This document shows, piece by piece, positions 18,564 to 25,910 of a DNA stretch of 64,000 nt. The translations under genes were made by a program, and so were the position numbers. The notes under the pieces are model-generated. The model made no database searches, had not been told where the DNA came from, and saw only the letters and a list, made by a program, of their open reading frames with translations. The first letter of the stretch is position 1, and every line of letters starts with the position of its first letter. The stretch is from Sphingomonas sp. BT-65 (GTDB lineage Bacteria > Pseudomonadota > Alphaproteobacteria > Sphingomonadales > Sphingomonadaceae). Location of the stretch: positions 584,001 to 648,000 of the forward strand of contig NZ_JAPCIA010000002.1 of NCBI RefSeq assembly GCF_026107375.2, given 5' to 3'.

Positions 18564-20117
18564 TCAATGCTGGCCGTGCGCGGCCGTCATCGGCGACGCC
18601 TGGGAATGGGATTGGAAGATGCCGTTGGCGGCCTGCACCAGCATCGCCTGATCAGCCGCGTCGGCAGCGAAGTCTCCGGTTACCCGGCCACCGGCCATCA
18701 CCACGATACGATCGGCGATGGTCAGCGCCTCGATCAGATCCGAGGTGGTGAAAGCGATCGCGATCCCCTCGGCGGAGAGCGCTCGCATCGTCTCGAACAC
18801 CTCGGCGCGCGCGCCCACGTCGATCCCGCGGCTGGGCTCGTCGAGCAGGATCGCGGTAGGTTCGCGCATCAGGCAACGGCCGATCACCACCTTCTGCTGG
18901 CTGCCGCCCGAGAGCGCGCCGATCGGCGTCTCGCCCGAGGGCGCCTTGATCCCCAGCCGGCCCATCATCTGCGTGACCGCGCCCTTCTCGGCGGGGAGCG
19001 AGAGCAGGCCCAGCCGCGCCAGCCGGTCGAGGAACGACATGCTGAGGTTGCCGCCGACATGGAGATTGGGGAACAGCCCCTCACGCTGGCGATCCTCGGG
19101 GACGAGCAGCAGGCGACGCTCGATCCGCTCGGCGATCGACAGCCGGTCGATCCGTTCACCGCACAGCCGGATCACGCCTTCGCCCCCGCGCGCGCCATGG
19201 ATATATTCGAACAGCTCGGTCCGTCCGGCGCCGAGCAGGCCATAGATCGCGACGATCTCGCCGCCGCGGAAGGTGAGCGACACATCGTCGACCAGTGGCG
19301 CGCCATCGGGGCGACGCACCGTCGCATGCTCGATCTCGAGCACGGTCGCGCCCGCTGAGGATATGGGTGGCCGCGGCGCCAACGCGCCTGCTTCGCCGAG
19401 CATCTGTTCGACGATCCACGGCACGGAAGCCTCATTCGCGGGCACGGAGGCAACCACCGCGCCATCGCGCATGACGGTGATGTGATCGCCGATCCGCATC
19501 AGCTCCTCGAGCCGGTGCGAAATATAGACGATACCGACGCCGTCGCGCTTGAGCTCCGCGATGACGTCGAACAGCACCGCCACCTCGCCCTCGCTCAATG
19601 CGGAGGTTGGCTCGTCGAGGATCAGTATGCGGGCGTCCTCGGCGAGGGCACGCGCGATCTCGACGATCTGCTGCTGGCCGATGCGAAGATCGCCGGCGCA
19701 CGTATCCGGGTCGATGTTCGTGCCGAGCCGTGCCAGCACCTCGGCCGCGCGCTTGCGCTCCGCGGCCTTGTCGATCCGGACGCCGTTGACGATGCTCTGG
19801 CCGAGGAAGATGTTCTCGACGACCGAGAGGTTCGGGCAGAGGTTGAGCTCCTGGAAAACGATGCCGATGCCCCGGCGCGCCGCTTCGCGGACCGAAGCGA
19901 AGGAAACCGGAACACCGTCGAGCAGCAAGCGGCCGTGATCAGGCCGCTCGACGCCGGCGAGGATGCGCATCAGGGTCGACTTGCCCGCGCCATTCTCGCC
20001 GATCAGCACGTTGACCGCTCCAGCATGCACCGCGAAGTCGACGCCGCGCAGCGCACGGGTCGCGCCATAGGATTTGACCATGGCTTCGGCGCGGAGCGGA
20101 ATCGGGGCGGCAGCCAT
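18564..20117 (-). CDS. Sugar ABC transporter ATP-binding protein (RbsA type, two ABC domains)
   Basis: This 517-aa protein carries two ABC cassettes. The first has a Walker A motif GENGAGKST (about residues 38-46), an atypical signature LRIGQQQIVEIARAL and Walker B ILILDEPTSAL. The second has a degenerate Walker A (GLLGAGRTELFEYI) and an intact LSGGSQQKVVIGR signature with AILLDEPSRGID. This asymmetry is typical of RbsA/XylG/MglA proteins. It powers sugar import with the adjacent permease. The gene begins seven bases after the DUF2291 stop and ends against the permease start, so the unit is tightly packed. Confidence 0.95.
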   Translation of the reverse strand: MAAAPIPLRAEAMVKSYGATRALRGVDFAVHAGAVNVLIGENGAGKSTLMRILAGVERPDHGRLLLDGVPVSFASVREAARRGIGIVFQELNLCPNLSVVENIFLGQSIVNGVRIDKAAERKRAAEVLARLGTNIDPDTCAGDLRIGQQQIVEIARALAEDARILILDEPTSALSEGEVAVLFDVIAELKRDGVGIVYISHRLEELMRIGDHITVMRDGAVVASVPANEASVPWIVEQMLGEAGALAPRPPISSAGATVLEIEHATVRRPDGAPLVDDVSLTFRGGEIVAIYGLLGAGRTELFEYIHGARGGEGVIRLCGERIDRLSIAERIERRLLLVPEDRQREGLFPNLHVGGNLSMSFLDRLARLGLLSLPAEKGAVTQMMGRLGIKAPSGETPIGALSGGSQQKVVIGRCLMREPTAILLDEPSRGIDVGARAEVFETMRALSAEGIAIAFTTSDLIEALTIADRIVVMAGGRVTGDFAADAADQAMLVQAANGIFQSHSQASPMTAAHGQH

Positions 20118-20124
20118 GGCGCAG

Positions 20125-20793
20125 TCAGCTTACCGCGCCGATGCTGAGCGCGACCGGCGTCACCACCAGCGGCTCGTCGGGCGCGCGGACATTGACCACG
20201 CCGGTGAAGCGGATCGCCTGCCCCGGCCGCAGTTGCGCGATCCCAGGCCGCAGTGTCCGCAAGGCACGCGCGGTGAGCGCGCGGCCGACATCGGCGAAGG
20301 CGAGCTGGTTGGCGAAGTCGTTGAACGCGACGAAGGGGAGCGCGTCCCGGATCGCCGTGCCCGAAACCACCGGTCCGATCTGCAGCCGCACGGTACGCGC
20401 TGGTACGATCCCGGCCAACGTCACCTCGGCGCCACCGCGCCGCGAGGCGGCATCGACGCTGGACACCACGCCCGTCCCGCTGACGACGAAGGTCCATGCC
20501 GACCCTTCGCCGGCGCGTCGGCCCAATTCGACACCCGCACGCTCCAGATCGGCATCGATTGCCGGCACGAGCTTGTCGGCGGGGACTGCCCGCCGGTCGA
20601 GCGCGGGAATGGCCTTCGCCGCCCAGATCTCCTCAACATAGCGCGCGGCATCGAAATCGCCGCCGCGGCGCGCGCGCAGGGCGCGATCCTCTTCGATTGT
20701 CAGCACCTTGCAGCCGCCAAGCAGGGTCGCGCCGAGGAGTACGGCAAAAAAGGCCGTAAGATCGATGTGGCGCAGCGATGCGATGACCTTCAA
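20125..20793 (-). CDS. DUF2291 periplasmic lipoprotein linked to sugar ABC importer
   Basis: This 222-aa protein has a lipoprotein signal with Cys28 (LLGGC). It matches the DUF2291 pattern: FDAARYVEEIWAAKAIPAL near the start, GRRAGEGSAWTFVVSGTGVV in the middle, and a C-terminal beta-rich half with RFTGVVNVRAPDEPLVVTPV. DUF2291 genes are found with RbsABC-like operons in several alphaproteobacteria, but no biochemical function is established. It is the first gene of the importer operon. Its start faces the divergent transketolase genes across a spacer containing two copies of the shared 19-bp element. The periplasmic lipid anchor suggests a role near the binding protein. Confidence 0.85.
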   Translation of the reverse strand: MKVIASLRHIDLTAFFAVLLGATLLGGCKVLTIEEDRALRARRGGDFDAARYVEEIWAAKAIPALDRRAVPADKLVPAIDADLERAGVELGRRAGEGSAWTFVVSGTGVVSSVDAASRRGGAEVTLAGIVPARTVRLQIGPVVSGTAIRDALPFVAFNDFANQLAFADVGRALTARALRTLRPGIAQLRPGQAIRFTGVVNVRAPDEPLVVTPVALSIGAVS

Positions 20794-20830
20794 CTCCCCT
20801 CTCCGAGCGCCGCAGAAATTGACGCTTTAG

Positions 20831-20849
20831 CTTCGGTAATTTTCATTTT
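20831..20849 (+). promoter_or_regulatory. Tandem TTCG operator-like element A1
   Basis: The sequence CTTCGGTAATTTTCATTTT matches the element A2 (20969-20987, opposite strand) at 16 of 19 positions. It lies about 40 bp upstream of the DUF2291-led importer operon. It consists of two TTC half-sites spaced 10 bp apart, a DeoR-type layout. Confidence 0.6.
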
Positions 20850-20968
20850 GTGTTGCGAGGATGCCCAGTGAATCTCGCCTTGTCAAACCGTCAAAACACA
20901 ATTCTCGGGATTTCCTCTCGCGAATTAGCGAGATTTCTGCCACCCGAGGAGACCGCCGCTGCCGCGGA

Positions 20969-20987
20969 AAAACGAAAATAATCGAAG
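20969..20987 (-). promoter_or_regulatory. Tandem TTCG operator-like element A2
   Basis: Reading on the minus strand, CTTCGATTATTTTCGTTTT. It is 58 bp upstream of the transketolase start and in inverted orientation to A1, so the two copies face the two divergent transcription units. Confidence 0.6.
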
Positions 20988-21045
20988 GATTCACTTGTGA
21001 GCGCGCCGGGTTCCCGATACATCGGAGTTCCACAGGAGGTTGAGC

Positions 21046-21909
21046 TTGTTACAGAATCCCATCGCCGGGCAGGGGAGCGGCGACGATTCCGCGATTGCGA
21101 CGGTCCGCAGCCGCGCGAATTGGATGCGCCGGCGCAGTATCCACATGATTTTCGAGGCGGGGCAGGGCCACCCGGGCGGCGACATGTCCGCCACCGATGT
21201 GCTCGCGGCTCTCTATTTTGGCGTGATGCGCTACGATCCGGCCAATCCGCTCCATCCCGCGCGCGATCGCTTCGTGATGAGCAAGGGCCATTGCACCGGC
21301 GCGCTCTACACCGCGCTCGCCGGGGCGGGGTTCTTCCCCGAAGAGGAACTGTCGACTTATCTTCAGCCCAATTCGCGGCTGAACGGCCATCCCAACCGCA
21401 TGTACCTGCCCGGGGTCGAGACCAACACCGGCCCGCTTGGACACGGGCTTCCGGTCGCGGTGGGCATCGCCATCGCCGGCCAGATTGACCGCGCTGACTA
21501 TCGCGTCTTCGTCCTCACCGGCGATGGCGAGCTACAGGAGGGCAGCATGTGGGAAGCGGCGATGCTCGCCGGCCACCGCAAGCTCGACAAGCTCACCGTC
21601 ATTGTTGACCGCAACCGGCTCCAGCAGGGCGCGCGTACCGAGGATACCAACGGGCTCGAGCCGCTCGGCGACAAATGGCGCGCCTTCGGCTGGGACGTGG
21701 TCGAGGTCGACGGTCATGACCATTCCGCGCTGCTCAGCACGCTCGGGGCCGCCGGCTGCGGCAAGCCGCGCTGCGTGATCGCCAACACCTTCAAGGGATA
21801 TGGAATTTCCTTCATGCACGACCAGGCGAGCTGGCACCATGGCGTGCCTGACGCCGAGCAATATGCCCAGGCGATCGAGGAGCTGACGCTTTCGGAGGCG
21901 GAGGCGTGA
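21046..21909 (+). CDS. Transketolase, N-terminal (TPP pyrophosphate-binding) subunit
   Basis: This 287-aa protein holds the first third of a transketolase. GQGHPGGDMSATDVLAALYF and VMSKGHCTGALYTALA come first, followed by NTGPLGHGLPVAVGIAIAGQ. The thiamine diphosphate motif GDGELQEGSMWEAAMLAGH and the metal-ligand segment VDRNRLQQ complete the cofactor site. Split transketolases transfer two- or related-carbon units between sugar phosphates. The TTG at 21046 is chosen because AGGAGG (21034-21039) is six bases away, whereas TTG 21040 abuts it. It overlaps the C-terminal subunit gene by four bases. The pairing with a kinase and ABC importer suggests a dedicated catabolic enzyme. Confidence 0.92.
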   Translation: MLQNPIAGQGSGDDSAIATVRSRANWMRRRSIHMIFEAGQGHPGGDMSATDVLAALYFGVMRYDPANPLHPARDRFVMSKGHCTGALYTALAGAGFFPEEELSTYLQPNSRLNGHPNRMYLPGVETNTGPLGHGLPVAVGIAIAGQIDRADYRVFVLTGDGELQEGSMWEAAMLAGHRKLDKLTVIVDRNRLQQGARTEDTNGLEPLGDKWRAFGWDVVEVDGHDHSALLSTLGAAGCGKPRCVIANTFKGYGISFMHDQASWHHGVPDAEQYAQAIEELTLSEAEA

Positions 21910-22865
21910 GCGCTTCCGTCGCAGCTCCCGCCGGCATGTTCGACTGCCGCGATGCCTATGTGCGTACGGTTGAAGCGCTGGCCGCCAACGATCCGCGTAT
22001 CGTGGCGGTGGTGAACGACAGCGTCGGGTCGAGCAAGCTCGGCAAGTTCCGCGAACGCTTTCCCGATCGGCTGGTGAACGTCGGCATCGCCGAACAGAAC
22101 ATGGTCGGCGTCGGCGCTGGCCTCGCCAATGGCGGCAAGATCCCGTTCGTCAGCGGCGCTTCCTGCTTCCTCACCGCGCGCGCGCTCGAGCAAATCAAGG
22201 CCGATGTCGCCTACAGCAATGCCAATGTGAAACTGTGCGGCATTTCCAGCGGCGTCGCTTATGGCGAGTTGGGCGCCACGCATCATTCGACCGAGGATAT
22301 CGCCTGGTTGCGCGCAATGCGCGGCCTGACTGTGATCGTTCCTGCCGACCCTTCGGAGACTTCGGCAGCCATCCGCGCGGCGGCGGCATATGACGGCCCG
22401 GTGTTCATCCGCATCAGCCGCATGCCGGTGCCCGAACTCAAGCATGCCGCGCCGTTCGAGATCGGCAAGGCCGAGACGCTGCGCGACGGCGTCGACCTCA
22501 CGATCATCGCGGCCGGCACGCTCGTATACCGCGCACTCGCCGCCGCCGAAGTGCTCGCAGCCGAAGGCATAGAGGCCCGCGTGGTCAACATGGCGACGAT
22601 CGCGCCGCTCGACGAGGCTGCGGTGCTCGCTGCCGCCCGCGAGACCGGCGGGATCGTCACGGCCGAGGAGCATGTCGTTCGCGGCGGCCTGGGCGGCGCA
22701 GTTGCGGAGATCGTCGCGACCCGCCAACCCGTGCCGATGCGAATCCTGGGCTTTGACGGGTTCCAACCCACCGGCTCGGCCGAGTGGCTGATGGAGCGCG
22801 CCGGCTTGACCGCGGACGGGATCGCCAGCGCCGCACGGGATCTGATCGCGCAAAGGCGCGGTTGA
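21906..22865 (+). CDS. Transketolase, C-terminal (pyrimidine-binding) subunit
   Basis: This 319-aa protein carries the transketolase pyrimidine domain and C-terminal domain. NVGIAEQNMVGVGAGLANGGK supplies the catalytic Glu that activates the thiamine ring, and SSGVAYGELGATHHSTEDIAW lines the active site. IIAAGTLVYRALAAAEVLAAEGIEARVVN is the C-terminal Rossmann-like part. The GTG start overlaps the stop of the N-terminal subunit gene (GTGA), a sign of translational coupling. The following kinase also overlaps its stop by one base. Split subunits of this kind act in published apulose-4-phosphate and sulfosugar routes as well as in archaeal and bacterial pentose phosphate steps. Confidence 0.92.
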   Translation: MSASVAAPAGMFDCRDAYVRTVEALAANDPRIVAVVNDSVGSSKLGKFRERFPDRLVNVGIAEQNMVGVGAGLANGGKIPFVSGASCFLTARALEQIKADVAYSNANVKLCGISSGVAYGELGATHHSTEDIAWLRAMRGLTVIVPADPSETSAAIRAAAAYDGPVFIRISRMPVPELKHAAPFEIGKAETLRDGVDLTIIAAGTLVYRALAAAEVLAAEGIEARVVNMATIAPLDEAAVLAAARETGGIVTAEEHVVRGGLGGAVAEIVATRQPVPMRILGFDGFQPTGSAEWLMERAGLTADGIASAARDLIAQRRG

Positions 22866-24337
22866 TGCCGTCTTCGGCGATCCTGGCGATCGACCAGGGA
22901 ACGACCAATACCAAAGCGCTGCTGGTCGCGCAGGACGGTACGATCCTGTCGCGCGCGGCCCGGCCGATGACCCTCGCGCATCCGCGCCCTGGCTGGGTCG
23001 AGCAACCGGCGGATGACATTTGGACGAGCGTCGCCGGTGCGATCGCCGATCTTGTCGCCGAAAACCCCCATATTGCGGTCGAAGCGCTCGCGATCAGCAA
23101 CCAGCGCGAGACGATCGTGCTGTGGGACGCAGCTACCGGGATTCCGCTCGCACCCGCGATCAGCTGGCAATGCCGTCGTTCGGCTGACCGCTGTGCAGCG
23201 CTACGTGCTGCGGGGCACGAGCCGTTATTGGTCGAGCGCACCGGATTGGGCATCGATCCGCTCTTCTCCGCCGCCAAGCTCGGCTGGCTGCTCGACTCCG
23301 TACCCGGGGGCCGTGCTCGCGCCGAAGCCGGCGAGCTTCGCGCCGGTACCGTGGATTCCTGGCTGCTCTGGAAGCTTACTGCCGGCGAAAGCCATGCGAC
23401 CGATCATAGCAATGCGTCGCGCACCCAGCTGTTCAACCGGCACAGCCTCGACTGGGACGCCGGGCTCGCCGAGCTGTTCCGGATACCGCTTGCCCTCCTG
23501 CCGGCCGTCCGGGCTTCGGACAGCTTGTTCGGCACCGCCGCCGCGGGGGTGACCGCGCTGCCGGCCGGCGTGCCGATCCACGCGATTATGGGCGACTCGC
23601 ACGCGGCCCTGTTCGGCCACGGCATCGATGCGCCGGGCACCGCGAAGGTGACGGTCGGCACGGGCTCCTCGATCATGATGCTCACCGATGCGCCCATCAG
23701 CTCGGCCAACGGGTTGTCAGGGACGATCGGCTGGAGTCGCGAGGTGGGCGGCGTCCGGCACGCGTTGGAGGGCAACATCACCGTTTCCGGGCAAGCCGCC
23801 GCGTTCGGCATGCGGCTGCTTGGGCTTGCCGACGAAACTGCTTTGTCGGCACTCGCCCAGAGCGTTCCCAATTCGGGCGGCGTGGTGTTCGTGCCGGCGC
23901 TCGCTGGTCTCGGCGCGCCATACTGGCAGCCCGACGCGCGCGGGCTGCTGACCGGTCTCACGCTAGCGACAACCCCCGCGCATATCGCGCGCGCGGTGTT
24001 CGAGGCGATCGCAATGCAGATCGTCGACGTCTGCCATGCGATGGAGGCCGACCTCGGCGCCGTGATGCCCGGTATCTCGGCTGACGGCGGCGCCACGCGA
24101 AACGACTTCCTGCTGCAGCTACTCGCCGACCTGCTCGACCGCCCGGTGACTCGCTGCTCCAGTCCGGAGCTGAGTGCGCTCGGTGCCGCGCGCATGGCCG
24201 CCGGGATGCCAGCTCGCGTGCCCGCCGCCGCGCTCGACGACGCAGTCACGTTCGTGCCAGCGATGGACGCTGCTCGACGCGAAGCGGTCCACGCGGATTG
24301 GCATGCGGCGGTGCGTCGGACGCTCGCGCAAGTTTGA
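22865..24337 (+). CDS. FGGY family carbohydrate kinase (glycerol-kinase-like)
   Basis: This 490-aa protein begins with the FGGY ATP-site motif ILAIDQGTTNTKALLV. It includes ISWQCRRSADRCAALR, HAIMGDSHAALFGHG, VPALAGLGAPYWQPDARG and ADGGATRNDFLLQLLADL. The C-terminal half is close in wording to glycerol kinases, while the operon position points to phosphorylation of an imported sugar or ketose. ATG 22865 overlaps the transketolase stop (TGATG); the longer upstream frame translates transketolase DNA in the wrong phase. It is the last gene of its operon and converges on the first DUF1593 gene. The substrate is not determined by sequence; glycerol and dihydroxyacetone remain possible. Confidence 0.9.
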   Translation: MPSSAILAIDQGTTNTKALLVAQDGTILSRAARPMTLAHPRPGWVEQPADDIWTSVAGAIADLVAENPHIAVEALAISNQRETIVLWDAATGIPLAPAISWQCRRSADRCAALRAAGHEPLLVERTGLGIDPLFSAAKLGWLLDSVPGGRARAEAGELRAGTVDSWLLWKLTAGESHATDHSNASRTQLFNRHSLDWDAGLAELFRIPLALLPAVRASDSLFGTAAAGVTALPAGVPIHAIMGDSHAALFGHGIDAPGTAKVTVGTGSSIMMLTDAPISSANGLSGTIGWSREVGGVRHALEGNITVSGQAAAFGMRLLGLADETALSALAQSVPNSGGVVFVPALAGLGAPYWQPDARGLLTGLTLATTPAHIARAVFEAIAMQIVDVCHAMEADLGAVMPGISADGGATRNDFLLQLLADLLDRPVTRCSSPELSALGAARMAAGMPARVPAAALDDAVTFVPAMDAARREAVHADWHAAVRRTLAQV

Positions 24338-24395
24338 GGGCGCGCAAGTTTGAGGGAAAGCGCGACGACCTGCGACCGTCCCCGCCGCAGCTGAT

Positions 24396-25844
24396 TCAGG
24401 GCGTGACCGCGATCACCGCACGCCGATAGTTAGTCAGCGCCGGAGTGCCCGAATCGGTCACCTCGAGGATGACGTGATAGGCGACCGGCTCCTTGGGGAT
24501 TGGCACGTTCTCGGCATTAACCTTGAAGGCCGGCGCCGAAAAGCTCGCCTCGGGGGTGTCTGCGCCGTCGATCTTAAGTGTTGGGACGAGGAACCCGGGT
24601 GCCGCGCTCGGCTCGGAATATTGCCACCAGCGGTAACTGAGCCGGTCGCCGTCGCGATCCTGCGTGCCCGCCGCGGAGAGCCGCACCGCCGATCCCGCCT
24701 TGACCGTCAGGCGGAGCGGCGCGCGCCCGGCCTGCTGGTTCAGCACAACATCGGGATTGTGGTTGGCGCGCTTCACGTCCGGAGAGAGCGTCCAGGCGAT
24801 GCGCGCGGCGAAATCGTTCTGGAAGGCACGGCGCCAGCGATAGATGGTCGCCTGATTGCCCGACCAGCTCTTGCCCTCGGCATCGGTGAAGCGATCCTGC
24901 GCGTCGCCGCGATGGCCGCCGCCTTCGTAGGACGGGAGATAGCGGCCGCCCCAGCCGCCCCATTCGGGATGCTCGGGATCATTGAGGCCGTTGGCGATCA
25001 GGCCAAGGAACGACGGCGTGTCGCCTTCCATGATGAAGGCGTGCGGCGGGTACATCATCCCCAGGGGACCGCGGCGGATGTGCTGCGCGAGCCATTCGTT
25101 GGTCACCGTCTCGGCCGCGGGCCATTTGCCCGGCGCCATGAGGTCTCCCGAGATGCCGGTCCATGCCGCCATCCCATATTGGCCCCAGCCATGGACGCTG
25201 GCGATCCAGAAGAGCTCGGGAAAATTGCGCCGCGCCCAAGGGCCGGCGTCGTCCTGGTCGGAGATGGAATAGACGCGCAGCTTGGCGACGAACGCCTGCA
25301 CCTGCTCGGGCGTGCGCGTCGCGCGGACGCTCCACAGCGCCTGGGCCAGATCCGCTGCGCCGCCCCAGACCGGGATGTAGACGGGACGCGGATCGGGCCG
25401 ATCCACCACCTCGATGATCCGCCGCGAGGCAGCGGTATCCCTGCCTTCGCCCACGCCCGCCATGCCGTAGAGCGGCGAGCCTTCGAGGACCACAGCATGG
25501 AGCGCCGACGCATCCGGATAGCCCTCGGCGTGGCGCCGCAGGTTCGACAGTACCTTGGCATAAGCGTCGATCCGCTCGCGCAGCAGTTGCGGCTGGACGC
25601 GCTTGCGCTGCCAAGTCGAAGTGGTCGCGACAAGCCCCTCGACGTCGAACTGGTTGGCATAGAGCAGGAAGCGGACGAAGCTCTCGGAATCGTCGGGTTC
25701 GTTGCCGATATCGGTGAGCACGAGAACGCGGGATTTCTCGCTCGCCGCAGCCTGCGCGCTCCAACTCGTCGTGGCGAGCAGCGCCGCGCCCGCGAGTATC
25801 AGTTTCCGTCCCATCTGCTTCATGCGCTTGCTCATATTCGTCAC
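24396..25844 (-). CDS. Secreted DUF1593 (nucleoside-hydrolase-like, Sde182 type) protein, copy 1
   Basis: This 482-aa protein has a signal peptide (cleavage plausible after SAQAAA). A nucleoside hydrolase-like domain begins VLVLTDIGNEPDDSESF, with Asp45, Asp51 and Asp52 in place of the calcium-binding DTDPGxDD cluster. A later ANHNPDVVLN segment supplies His/Asn residues. The C-terminal quarter is a beta-sandwich (PLRLTVKAGSAVRLSAAG, DGDRLSYRWWQYSEP). PF07632 relatives have been called cellulose-binding, but the domain fold suggests sugar hydrolysis. It lies 66 bp beyond the TonB receptor stop, with a hairpin between them. A paralogue with about the same layout lies at 31.2-32.8 kb. Confidence 0.85.
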   Translation of the reverse strand: MTNMSKRMKQMGRKLILAGAALLATTSWSAQAAASEKSRVLVLTDIGNEPDDSESFVRFLLYANQFDVEGLVATTSTWQRKRVQPQLLRERIDAYAKVLSNLRRHAEGYPDASALHAVVLEGSPLYGMAGVGEGRDTAASRRIIEVVDRPDPRPVYIPVWGGAADLAQALWSVRATRTPEQVQAFVAKLRVYSISDQDDAGPWARRNFPELFWIASVHGWGQYGMAAWTGISGDLMAPGKWPAAETVTNEWLAQHIRRGPLGMMYPPHAFIMEGDTPSFLGLIANGLNDPEHPEWGGWGGRYLPSYEGGGHRGDAQDRFTDAEGKSWSGNQATIYRWRRAFQNDFAARIAWTLSPDVKRANHNPDVVLNQQAGRAPLRLTVKAGSAVRLSAAGTQDRDGDRLSYRWWQYSEPSAAPGFLVPTLKIDGADTPEASFSAPAFKVNAENVPIPKEPVAYHVILEVTDSGTPALTNYRRAVIAVTP

Positions 25845-25861
25845 CCTCTCTTCCGGGAGAA

Positions 25862-25892
25862 AATTACCCGCCGACGCTAGAACGTCGGCGGG
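25862..25892 (-). terminator. Hairpin between TonB receptor and DUF1593 genes
   Basis: CCCGCCGACG (25867-25876) pairs with CGTCGGCGGG (25883-25892). On the minus strand it is followed by a weak TAATTTT tract. It may partly terminate receptor transcription before DUF1593 copy 1, a common way to skew expression within an operon. Confidence 0.6.
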
Positions 25893-25910
25893 CGAGTGGG
25901 GATGGATTGG

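Noticed and set aside
21046..22865. Split transketolase assigned to a sulfosugar (sulfo-transketolase) pathway
   Set aside because: Those routes carry sulfosugar-specific isomerases and dehydrogenases or exporters, none of which is here, and they lack an FGGY kinase. An apulose-like route fits the neighbours better.
22865..24337. FGGY kinase called housekeeping glycerol kinase
   Set aside because: The sequence is glycerol-kinase-like, but no glycerol facilitator or GlpD is nearby, and it overlaps the split transketolase gene in one operon. Left as substrate unknown.
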